A stretch of 12,341 nucleotides of DNA from Treponema sp. (lineage in GTDB: Bacteria > Spirochaetota > Spirochaetia > Treponematales > Breznakiellaceae): the NCBI GenBank assembly GCA_031288575.1, contig JAITRD010000246.1, forward strand, positions 1 to 12,341. Direction: 5' to 3'. The position numbers were made by a program, and so were the translations under genes. Each line of letters opens with the position of its first letter. Positions within the stretch are counted from its first letter, which is position 1. Shown here piece after piece: positions 1 to 6,598 of this stretch. The notes beneath the pieces are model-generated. The model was not told the origin of the DNA, made no database searches, and saw only the letters and a program-made list of their open reading frames with translations.

Positions 1-391
<391 letters not shown>

Positions 392-409
392 TATTATCGT
401 TCCGGAGAA

Positions 410-452
410 GCGGGGTTTCCGGGGGCGCGGGAGCGCCCCGGGGAAGCCCCGC
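410..452 (+). other. GC-rich hairpin in the 23S-5S spacer
   Basis: An 18-pair stem closes on a GGGA loop: 410-428 pairs with 433-452, with one interruption near G421/G440-441. It is followed by a C-run and a short T-run (453-462). It resembles an intrinsic terminator, but it sits between 23S and 5S in the same operon, so a processing (RNase III-type) or spacer stem is at least as likely. The structure is seen directly in the sequence; its role is inferred. Confidence 0.55.
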
Positions 453-497
453 CCCCCCTTTTCTTAAACGCCATGTTTTTTGACTGCGCAATTAATT

Positions 498-614
<117 letters not shown>

Positions 615-722
615 TCTTTTTTATTTCCCCCTCCCCGCCGCGGGAAAGTTCCCTAAAAACGGTGCTTACAAAAAAATGATATTAAACCGAGGCAGCTATC
701 CGTCTTCCCGCCTCCCGTAGGG

Positions 723-869
723 CTAAACTTGTTCCGCTTTTCTTGGGTAGGTTCGCAAGGGAGGAGGAAAGGCCGGAAAAATAGGGACCTGCAAGCAGGT
801 CCATGGAATTTCCCGTCGGAGCGTATCGAAGATAGCGGCGGCAGACTCTGCAAGCATTTTTCCCGGCAT
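723..869 (-). CDS. Small hypothetical ORF (48 aa) with a very strong RBS
   Basis: This 48-residue frame starts MPGKMLAESAAAIFDTLRRE and ends PRKAEQV. The case for it is the ribosome binding site: GAGGAGGTGAAA directly before the ATG, with AGGAGG five bases from the start. The N-terminal half could form an amphipathic helix; the C-terminal half is proline-rich (FPAFPPPLRTYP). No known domain is recognised. The coding stretch contains a near-perfect palindrome (785-802). It lies 77 bases after the stop of the upstream membrane-protein gene on the same strand, so it may share its transcript, and it converges on the rRNA operon. Codon use (TCT, AGA, TTG, CGA) is less GC-biased than in neighbours, which would fit either a non-coding repeat or an imported piece. 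Whether it is expressed is uncertain. Confidence 0.4.
   Translation of the reverse strand: MPGKMLAESAAAIFDTLRREIPWTCLQVPIFPAFPPPLRTYPRKAEQV
785..802. repeat. 8-bp inverted repeat with 2-base centre
   Basis: GGACCTGC (785-792) and GCAGGTCC (795-802) are perfect reverse complements separated by AA. It lies inside the small ORF at 723-869. It could be a protein binding site or part of a repeated sequence; nothing else in the window matches it. Confidence 0.6.
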
Positions 870-946
870 TTTCACCTCCTCTGCGGGAATTGCACAGAAT
901 TTTGCGGGTCAAATTTAGTGCATACACGGGAATTTCCGGGGGATGC

Positions 947-1633
947 TTATTTTTTCAGGGTCTGGTGCAGCAGGATGGTGATTTTTTCCCAAAGATTTTT
1001 AAAGCCGGGGTTTTCCGCTATGAGGGACAGGTGATAATCTTCAAGCCCTCCCTCGGGGGAGAGGGATTCCCTGCGGTTGGGGGCGTAAATATCCGTACTG
1101 CCGATAAGTTTATCCGGGGCAATCCTGCCGAGGAAGGGAAAATTCTCCTTCGGTATGTCAAAAATGGGAAGGTCTTCCTCTGCCGGTTTCTGTTCCTCCG
1201 CCGGCAGGAACCCGACGCTGGAATCGGCGCTAAGGCGCTTGCTTATTTCGACAATCCGTTCCGTTTGGACCTTTATTTTTTCAGAACTGTCTTTGATCCG
1301 CGCCAGGGATACTTCCATCGAATGAAGAATTTCGTCAATTTCATAGTTTTTATTGCTGTTGGTCTTTTCTATAGCGTGCTTTTCTTTAAGCAGTTTGTCT
1401 TCATGTTTGGAAATAATAATAATGGCGACGCCCATAAGGGTTCCCGGGATAAGCAGCACCAGGACCACCATTCCGTAGAGATAGGCCTCAAAGCTTTTTA
1501 CGTTGAATTTGGCCATCCAATTCACAAAGGGCTGCAAAAAATAGGATGAGTTCATCCATAAACCAAAGGCTAAAAGGATCACAGCTACAGCTACGGGAAT
1601 AATAATATATATAAAAGGTATCCTGAATTTCAT
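947..1633 (-). CDS. Hypothetical two-TM membrane protein with coiled coil
   Basis: The product is 228 aa and the family is not recognised. Two hydrophobic segments stand out, at about residues 7-27 (FIYIIIPVAVAVILLAFGLW) and 52-75 (LYGMVVLVLLIPGTLMGVAI). They are followed by a charged, probably coiled-coil helix (about 77-135, rich in K/E with regular I/L/V) and a more irregular C-terminal half (about 140-228) with acidic and proline residues. The likely arrangement is an inner-membrane hairpin with a long cytoplasmic tail. The start is supported by GGGAG six bases before the ATG. Upstream on the same strand is the DUF2804 gene, 118 bases away; downstream is the small ORF. A weak promoter-like pair precedes it. 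A signalling, scaffold or envelope role is possible but unsupported. Confidence 0.85.
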   Translation of the reverse strand: MKFRIPFIYIIIPVAVAVILLAFGLWMNSSYFLQPFVNWMAKFNVKSFEAYLYGMVVLVLLIPGTLMGVAIIIISKHEDKLLKEKHAIEKTNSNKNYEIDEILHSMEVSLARIKDSSEKIKVQTERIVEISKRLSADSSVGFLPAEEQKPAEEDLPIFDIPKENFPFLGRIAPDKLIGSTDIYAPNRRESLSPEGGLEDYHLSLIAENPGFKNLWEKITILLHQTLKK

Positions 1634-1654
1634 TTTATTCTCCCTGGTTTAGAT

Positions 1655-1681
1655 ATAATACGATTCGGGGGAGAGGAACAA
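1655..1681 (-). promoter_or_regulatory. Weak candidate promoter for the two-TM membrane protein gene
   Basis: Read on the - strand, TTGTTC (1676-1681) and TATTAT (1655-1660) are 15 bases apart, 22 bases upstream of the start codon. The -10 matches the sigma-70 consensus at five of six positions, but the -35 is poor and the spacing short. This is tentative. Confidence 0.25.
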
Positions 1682-1751
1682 CACCGGAAAAACTTTCATC
1701 GGAAGAGAACACCAGTAATTTAAAAAAGGCAGCAAAACCCGGAAAACAGTT

Positions 1752-2801
1752 CTAAAATTGGGTTTTCCGCCATTCCGCAAAACCGGTAATGTTTTGAAAT
1801 TCAAGGACGGACAAATCGTCAAGGACAACCCTGCCCGAAAAAAGACCGCATAGCTGCCGGCATTTAAGGGAATGAAAGATAAAGCTGTTTTGTTCTACCC
1901 GTTCCTGGTTGGGGGTAAAAACCATTTCCAGGCGGTTGTCATTGCTGGTAAAATGCCAGGGGCTAAGCCAATTGGCGGGGGATATCTGAAAAGTAACCTG
2001 ATCCAGTTTATGCAGCTTTCCCTCTAAAAAAAAGGCGTTTTCCGTTCCCTGGCCGGAATCGGCGGTACTGTACCCCACGCTAAACCCTACCTGCCGGCCG
2101 CCGCTCAGTCCGCAGCCCGCGGCCCAATACCGGATATCCGAACGGGGACGGACGCCCCGGTTCCAGTCAAAGATGCCCCAGGCATTGCCCCGGGTAAAAA
2201 ATAACTCCTGGGTGCCAAACTGCATAACCCCTTCGGCTATATACCAGGGGGAGCACCGGGAATAGCGGAAGGCGTTTTTTTCCCGCCGCCAGGGCGTAAG
2301 GGTCACCAGGGATTCCGCGTCCGGAGGGGCGGACAATACCACTTCGCCCCGGAGGCTTCGGTGGGAGCCGAATTTCGGGACATTCACCTTGATAATCCGG
2401 GCGCCGCCCTCCATGGCGGCAAAGGTAAAGGCCGCCTTTTTCCGCTGGATTTTGAGGGAACCGGCGGCGCTGTCCGTCGGCAGCTCAAAACTCCCCAAGG
2501 GAAAGGGGGTAATGAAGGTTTGGGTTGAACGTTTTTTATCCCTTAAAGAAATTACCGACGTCCCGATATGGCCCCAGTACCCGCTGTCCAGGATTTCAAT
2601 GAGAAGAAGATGGGTGGACGAAAAAAAGATATACCGGTCGGATTCGGAAACACGCCTGCGGGAAGCACGGATCAGCATAGGATTATACAAAAACAGGGGA
2701 AGGCGGGCCCATCCGAAATTTACCGGGACTCCCGATTCATCCAGAACGGGGACCGCCGTTTCGATCTCAGCCGGAATCATAGGCCCCAAAAACAAGGGCA
2801 T
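1752..2801 (-). CDS. DUF2804 domain-containing protein
   Basis: The product is 349 aa, about the usual length for DUF2804 (Pfam PF10974), whose biochemical role is unknown. Family hallmarks are visible in order: an N-terminal VNFGWARLPLFLYN (27-40); a central SGYWGHIG (73-80); WGIFDWNRGVRPRSDIRYW (208-226); a glycine-rich GCGLSGGRQVGFSVG (229-243); TENAFFLEGKLHKLDQVTF (253-271); and a C-terminal FAEWRKTQF resembling the usual short tail. There is no signal peptide or TM segment, so it is probably cytoplasmic. The start is uncertain. The first ATG has no good ribosome binding site and the predicted promoter would leave a very short leader. Met8 (2780), where family members usually begin with a PLLDE-type segment, is preceded by GGGG and is a good alternative. 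It is divergent from murD. Confidence 0.85.
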   Translation of the reverse strand: MPLFLGPMIPAEIETAVPVLDESGVPVNFGWARLPLFLYNPMLIRASRRRVSESDRYIFFSSTHLLLIEILDSGYWGHIGTSVISLRDKKRSTQTFITPFPLGSFELPTDSAAGSLKIQRKKAAFTFAAMEGGARIIKVNVPKFGSHRSLRGEVVLSAPPDAESLVTLTPWRREKNAFRYSRCSPWYIAEGVMQFGTQELFFTRGNAWGIFDWNRGVRPRSDIRYWAAGCGLSGGRQVGFSVGYSTADSGQGTENAFFLEGKLHKLDQVTFQISPANWLSPWHFTSNDNRLEMVFTPNQERVEQNSFIFHSLKCRQLCGLFSGRVVLDDLSVLEFQNITGFAEWRKTQF

Positions 2802-2821
2802 ATTACTTTCGTCATAGAAAT

Positions 2822-2850
2822 ACTATACTATGAAGTCTCTCCGGGAGCAA
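2822..2850 (-). promoter_or_regulatory. Candidate sigma-70 promoter for the DUF2804 gene
   Basis: On the - strand, TTGCTC (2845-2850) and TATAGT (2822-2827) are separated by exactly 17 bases; the -10 matches consensus at five of six positions. The -35 touches the direct repeat at the edge of the neighbouring inverted-repeat element. The same AT-rich stretch also reads as a weaker + strand promoter: TTACTT at 2803-2808 and TATACT at 2824-2829, spacing 15. That one would transcribe through the element towards murD. Confidence 0.4.
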
Positions 2851-2852
2851 TG

Positions 2853-3030
2853 GTTTACAGCAATTCCAAATTCAACTATTCTAAAACCGAAAAGAGACCT
2901 GATACCCCTATCGGGGGTCCTGCCGGCGTGAAAAAGCGGGGGCCCCTCCCCCTCCTTTTTCACGCCGGCACCCCTCATAGCCTTTTCGGGTCTCTTTTCG
3001 GCCGGAATACTCCCTGGAATTGCTGTAAAC
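2853..3030. repeat. Long nested hairpin (about 180 nt)
   Basis: Nested perfect arms fold the region on itself. GTTTACAGCAATTCCA (2853-2868) pairs with 3015-3030 (16 bp); CCGAAAAGAGACC (2887-2899) with 2989-3001 (13 bp); CTATCGGGGG (2908-2917) with 2971-2980 (one mismatch, one G-T); and TGCCGGCGTGAAAAAG (2921-2936) with 2955-2970 (16 bp). The core is GGGGG (2938-2942) against CCCCC (2948-2952). That is more than 55 pairs in total. Either strand would fold as RNA. This is too regular for chance and is not explained by any coding sequence. Confidence 0.85.
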
Positions 3031-3125
3031 AACTAAGGGAAAAGGTAAAAAATGGTCAAATGAATACTCAGGGGCAGGAACCGGGGCTGGTCTCATTTGA
3101 CCATTTTTTGAATTTGGAATTGCTG
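2858..3125. mobile_element. MITE-like element with 18-bp terminal inverted repeats
   Basis: CAGCAATTCCAAATTCAA at 2858-2875 is a perfect reverse complement of 3108-3125, so the ends form 18-bp inverted repeats around 268 bp. AATGGTTTA (2849-2857) lies just outside the left end and AATGGTTA (3126-3133) just outside the right end. These look like a target duplication differing by one base. No open reading frame resembling a transposase is present, so any mobility would need an enzyme supplied elsewhere. The interior is packed with further hairpins. Caveat: part of the left flank (GTTTA) also belongs to a second inverted pairing (2853-2868 with 3015-3030), so the exact boundary is not certain. 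The repeats are seen directly; mobility is inference. Confidence 0.55.
3047..3109. repeat. 17-bp hairpin ending in a T-run, upstream of murD
   Basis: AAAAAATGGTCAAATGA (3047-3063) is a perfect reverse complement of 3093-3109, with a 29-base loop. The 3' arm ends in six Ts, as in a bidirectional intrinsic terminator, although the stem is AT-rich and the loop long. It lies inside the TIR-bounded element and 42 bases before the murD start. It could terminate or attenuate transcription entering from the left. Its function is unproven. Confidence 0.6.
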
Positions 3126-3151
3126 AATGGTTACCGGCAAAGGAGTTTTGT

Positions 3152-4582
3152 GTGGGAAAAGGCCCAAAAAATAAATATTCCGGCCTTAAGGTTTTGATCA
3201 TGGGGCTGGGCCTCCACGGCGGCGGGGCAGAGGCCGCCCGGTATCTGGCGCGGGAGGGGGCGGAGCTTACCGTCACGGACCTGCGGGACGAGAAGACCCT
3301 GGCCCCTTCCCTGGAAAAGCTGCAAGGCATCGGGGCCGTCCGGTATGTCCTGGGGCGCCACGACATGGCGGATTTTGAAAGGGCCGATATGGTGATAAAA
3401 AACCCCGGGGTAAGGCCGGATTCCCCCTTTCTCCGGGCCGCGAAACGGGTGGAAACGGATATTTCCCTCTTTTTAGCCGGCTGCCCCGCCCGGCTTATCG
3501 CGGTTACCGGGTCCAAGGGTAAATCAAGCGCGGCCTCGGCTCTCGACTGGGCCCTGGGGGAGGCGCGGAAGGGGGGCTTCCTTCCCGGCAGGACCTTTTT
3601 AGGGGGGAATATTACCCGGTCGCCCCTCGTCTTTTTGGAGGATCTGGAACCCGGGGACGACGTGGTCCTGGAACTTTCAAGCTGGCAGCTCGGAGACCTG
3701 GGGGAAAAAACCCGGCCCGGCGGAGAGGCCCTGCTTAAGCCCCGGGCGGCGGTGGTCACGGCCATTATGGCCGACCACCAGGACCGTTACGGCAGCATGG
3801 AAGATTATGTGGCGGATAAACGGATCATCGCCGCGGGCCAGGGACCGGAGGATGTCCTGGTGGCGCCCGACGATCCCTGGGGCCGCAGCTTTATCCGGAA
3901 GGGCCGGCCCCTGGTTTACGCCGAGGAGCCTCTCCCTGAAGGGACCGCCGGGGGCTGGCTGACGGGAAAGGACGGCCCGGGCCTTGCCCGGCTTACCCGG
4001 GAGACCCCGCCGGTTGAGGTGGTCCCCCCCCGGCTCCTCCTTCCGGGGTATCACCAGAAAAAGAACCTCCTCGCCGCGGCCCTCGCCCTGCTGGATCTGG
4101 GGCTGCCCCCGGAGACTATCCGGGAAGCCCTGGGGGCCTTCCGGGGCATGGAGCACCGGCTGGAATTTTTCCACGAAGCCGGGGGAATCCGGTTTTATAA
4201 CGATACCGCCGCCACCATCCCCGAGGCGGCGGAGGCCGCGGCGGAGGCCTTCGACCCCCCGCCGGTACTGATTGCCGGGGGCGCCGATAAGGCCCTGGAT
4301 TTTGCCCCCCTGGTCCGGGCGGCGGCCCGGGTAAAGGCCCTGGTTCTCCTGGCCGGAACCGGGACGGACAGGCTGCGGCCCCTCCTGGATCAGGCAGGCC
4401 TTGTCTACCGGGGCCCCTTTAATTCGCTGGAGGAGGCCCTCCGTTCAAGCCTGGAAGGGGCGGGGCCGGGAGACCGGGTGATCCTCTCCCCGGGCTGCGC
4501 TTCCTTCGGCATGTTTTTAAACGAATTTGACCGGGGCCGCCGGTGGAAGGAGGCGGTCCGCCGCCTCTGCGGGGCGGGTTAA
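3152..4582 (+). CDS. murD: UDP-N-acetylmuramoylalanine--D-glutamate ligase (MurD)
   Basis: This cytoplasmic Mur ligase joins D-glutamate to UDP-MurNAc-L-Ala with ATP in peptidoglycan precursor synthesis. The 476 aa length is normal. Domain 1 is a Rossmann-like UDP-binding fold (GLGLHGGG, 18-25). The central ATPase domain has the P-loop TGSKGKSS (119-126), ELSSWQL (174-180), ADHQDRY (207-213) and the lysine expected to be carbamylated (K223 in ADKRII). The C-terminal domain has GMEHRLEF (332-339), GGADKALDF (376-384) and SPGCASFGMF (446-455). Departures from common MurD sequences are KSS in place of KTT in the P-loop, PGYHQ instead of G-HN (298-302), and NDTAATIP (350-357) where many enzymes have NDSKATN. 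The start is GTG, chosen because AAGGAG lies 6-7 bases before it. The next gene begins 4 bases after the stop, so the two are probably co-transcribed. Confidence 0.96.
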   Translation: MGKGPKNKYSGLKVLIMGLGLHGGGAEAARYLAREGAELTVTDLRDEKTLAPSLEKLQGIGAVRYVLGRHDMADFERADMVIKNPGVRPDSPFLRAAKRVETDISLFLAGCPARLIAVTGSKGKSSAASALDWALGEARKGGFLPGRTFLGGNITRSPLVFLEDLEPGDDVVLELSSWQLGDLGEKTRPGGEALLKPRAAVVTAIMADHQDRYGSMEDYVADKRIIAAGQGPEDVLVAPDDPWGRSFIRKGRPLVYAEEPLPEGTAGGWLTGKDGPGLARLTRETPPVEVVPPRLLLPGYHQKKNLLAAALALLDLGLPPETIREALGAFRGMEHRLEFFHEAGGIRFYNDTAATIPEAAEAAAEAFDPPPVLIAGGADKALDFAPLVRAAARVKALVLLAGTGTDRLRPLLDQAGLVYRGPFNSLEEALRSSLEGAGPGDRVILSPGCASFGMFLNEFDRGRRWKEAVRRLCGAG

Positions 4583-4586
4583 ACCT

Positions 4587-5594
4587 ATGGACCTGGAACT
4601 TTTACGGGAACGGGACCGGATCTTCCGGGAAATCCGCTCCTTCTTTGATAAACGGGGCTATCTGGGGGTCGATACCCCCCTCCTGGCCCCGGATCTTATC
4701 CCCGAAACCTGCCTTGAGGTCTTTGAAACCTCCTACCTGCCCCCGCCGGGCAGCGTCCTCCGGGAAGCCCGGCCCTATTGGCTCATCCCCTCCCCGGAGA
4801 TCTGGATGAAACGCCTCATTGCCCGGCACCGGGTAAGCATATACCAGATCTGCAAATGCTTCCGGAACGGGGAATCGGCGGGCCGCCTCCACAGCCCGGA
4901 GTTTACCATGCTGGAATATTACACCATGGAGGCCGATTACCAGGATTCCCTAACTCTTACGGAGGAACTTTTCGCGGCCCTGCTCCCGCCGGGGAGCGCC
5001 GGGGACCTCCGCCCCCCCTTTTTGCGGATCACCATGGAAGAGGCCTTTTCCCGCTGGGCGGGATTCAGCCTTGCCGAAGCCGCCGAGGGGGGAACCCTGG
5101 AAGCGGAGGCCCGGCGGCTGGGCCTGGACCCTCCGGCGGGGACCGGCCGGGCCGGGCTCTACGACCTTATCTTTATTCACGCGGTGGAACCCAGCCTTCC
5201 CCGGGACCGGCCGGTAGCCCTTCTGGATTACCCCGCCTTTGTCCCCTGCCTGGCCCAAAAAAAGGCCGGTACCGGAACGGCGGAACGGTGGGAACTCTAT
5301 ATCCGGGGGATTGAACTGGCCAATTGTTATTCCGAGGAAAGGGACCCGGAAAGGGTACGCCGCTACTTTGAGGCCGAGGGCGCCCTCAAAAGCCGGACCG
5401 CCCTGGTACCCCACGCCGTCAACAGGGCTTACCCGGACATCTTCCTCCCCCGCCCCGGTCCCGGGGGGGCAAGCCTGCCCTTCCCCCGCTGTTCCGGGGT
5501 AGCCCTGGGGCTTGACCGGCTGATCATGGCCTTAAGCGGCAGACGGACCATCGACGCGGTTTTGCCCTTCCCCATGGGGGAAGCTACTCAATAA
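4587..5594 (+). CDS. epmA: EF-P lysine ligase EpmA/GenX-like (class II LysRS paralogue)
   Basis: The protein is 335 aa and matches the catalytic core of class II lysyl-tRNA synthetase without the N-terminal anticodon-binding OB fold. That is the architecture of EpmA (PoxA/YjeA/GenX), which attaches (R)-beta-lysine to elongation factor P. Motif 2 is seen as ICKCFRNGESAGRLHSPEFTMLEYY (88-112), the amino-acid pocket region as YIRGIELANCYSE (238-250), and motif 3 as GVALGLDRLIMAL (304-316). Ala306 stands where LysRS has Gly; in Salmonella PoxA this alanine favours beta-lysine. The ATG at 4587 was chosen although the frame stays open upstream, because earlier starts lie inside murD and the family begins near here. 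The gene follows murD by 4 bases and overlaps the convergent lipoprotein gene by 11 bases. The EF-P and EpmB genes are not in the window. Confidence 0.9.
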   Translation: MDLELLRERDRIFREIRSFFDKRGYLGVDTPLLAPDLIPETCLEVFETSYLPPPGSVLREARPYWLIPSPEIWMKRLIARHRVSIYQICKCFRNGESAGRLHSPEFTMLEYYTMEADYQDSLTLTEELFAALLPPGSAGDLRPPFLRITMEEAFSRWAGFSLAEAAEGGTLEAEARRLGLDPPAGTGRAGLYDLIFIHAVEPSLPRDRPVALLDYPAFVPCLAQKKAGTGTAERWELYIRGIELANCYSEERDPERVRRYFEAEGALKSRTALVPHAVNRAYPDIFLPRPGPGGASLPFPRCSGVALGLDRLIMALSGRRTIDAVLPFPMGEATQ

Positions 5595-6495
5595 CCTCGG
5601 AAAAACCGGAGCGGTCAAAGGTGGTCCGGAATTGGGGGAGGTAGCTTATGCCGGTACTGACCAGGGCTTCCCCGGTGAAGCGGTAATTAATCTGTTTCAT
5701 GGCGATTATTTGATCCAGAAGTTCCCGGCGCATATTGATAAAATTCATCACGAGGAACAGGGAGGTTTCCGCAGAATCCTTTGGCGGAACCAGGAGTACC
5801 TCCGTCTCCTTCCCGTCGGCCCACAAACGACCGCTTCCGTAGAGTTTGTAATTAAAAGAGGAAAGTTCCACCGGGAAGCTGTTGGGATTATCCACCCGGA
5901 GGCTCACCTTAAAACGGGTGTTGATAAGCTCCGCCTTTTGAACGGCAATGGCGGTAATGGTAAAAACCGGCGCTTCAATCCGGGGAAAAACCGCCTCCGC
6001 CTCGGCCCGGGTTTTGACCGGAGGGGCGGCCCCGTAGATAAATTCAGGATTCAGGGTTAAAGACAGCCGGTTTTCCCTTGTTTCCCCGGGACCCTCCGGT
6101 TCCGCAAAAACCGGGTGGCTCAAATCAAGGTCCAGCCTAACCGGTATTGCCGGAACCTTCCTGGAGGCCCCGGCCAGGGAAAACTCCCCCTCCCCCTGCC
6201 CCAGGGTCAGAACCGCCCCCGGCCCCGCGTCCCGGCCGTTCATCAGGACCTGCCAGTCCCCCGCCACCATCCGCGCCGGGGCGGAACGGGGATTTTCCGC
6301 CTCCAGGCGGAAATAAAGGGTAATATGCCGGATATCCCGGCCTTCCAGGGTATCAAAGGACAGGAAGGCCCGGGGATTTGGTTCGAGAGGCGGAGGGAGC
6401 GGGGGCTCCGGAACCGCCTGGGGGGTTTTGCAGGACGCCAGGAGGCCCCAAAAACATAAAGCCCAAAGGGAAAAAACGACTTTTCGGTTCATCAT
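5584..6495 (-). CDS. LEA type 2 family lipoprotein
   Basis: The product is 303 aa. The N-terminus is a lipoprotein signal peptide: MMNRKV, a hydrophobic stretch, then the lipobox LLASC with Cys22 as lipidation site. A proline-rich linker follows (28-42). The mature part reads as two LEA_2/WHy-type beta domains: about 45-150 (LYFRLEAENPRSAPARMVAGDWQVLMNG) and about 175-295 (FKVSLRVDNPNSFPVELSSFNYKLYGSG, with the typical NPNSFPVEL). Such proteins sit at the cell envelope and are linked to stress or desiccation; the role here is unknown. Two ATGs stand in tandem; AAAGGG is too close to the first and well spaced for the second, so translation may begin at 6492. The gene's end overlaps the epmA end by 11 bases. 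It lies downstream of another lipoprotein gene on the same strand, 103 bases away, perhaps in one transcript. Confidence 0.85.
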   Translation of the reverse strand: MMNRKVVFSLWALCFWGLLASCKTPQAVPEPPLPPPLEPNPRAFLSFDTLEGRDIRHITLYFRLEAENPRSAPARMVAGDWQVLMNGRDAGPGAVLTLGQGEGEFSLAGASRKVPAIPVRLDLDLSHPVFAEPEGPGETRENRLSLTLNPEFIYGAAPPVKTRAEAEAVFPRIEAPVFTITAIAVQKAELINTRFKVSLRVDNPNSFPVELSSFNYKLYGSGRLWADGKETEVLLVPPKDSAETSLFLVMNFINMRRELLDQIIAMKQINYRFTGEALVSTGISYLPQFRTTFDRSGFSEVIE

Positions 6496-6561
6496 ATCCC
6501 TTTAAATATCGTCAGCTTATCAAAAAATATCTCCCCGGCCGGAAACGTTTTTGAATTAAGG

Positions 6562-6596
6562 GCGGATCCGGATTCAACCGGAATTTCCGGAACCGC
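6562..6596 (-). other. Hairpin just after the predicted TIM-barrel lipoprotein gene
   Basis: GCGGATCCGG (6562-6571) pairs with CCGGAACCGC (6587-6596) with one A-A mismatch and a 15-base loop. On the - strand it begins 3 bases after the stop codon of the gene ending at 6599. There is no T-run behind it, so it is more likely an mRNA-stabilising or processing stem than an intrinsic terminator. This fits transcription continuing into the LEA lipoprotein gene. Confidence 0.35.
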
Positions 6597-6598
6597 TC

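Noticed and set aside
890..1549. 219-codon open frame on the + strand
   Set aside because: It lies opposite the two-TM protein gene, which has a ribosome binding site and plausible membrane segments; the + frame has neither.
1634..1751. Possible small gene between the two-TM protein gene and the DUF2804 gene
   Set aside because: No frame with a start and ribosome binding site was found; only a weak promoter-like pair is visible.
2908..3765. 285-codon open frame on the - strand
   Set aside because: It runs through the hairpin element and antisense to the start of murD; the product is basic and low-complexity and no ribosome binding site is seen.
4527..4586. Earlier start for the epmA-like gene
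   Set aside because: It would overlap murD and add a basic, low-complexity segment not found in the family; the ATG at 4587 fits the normal N-terminus.
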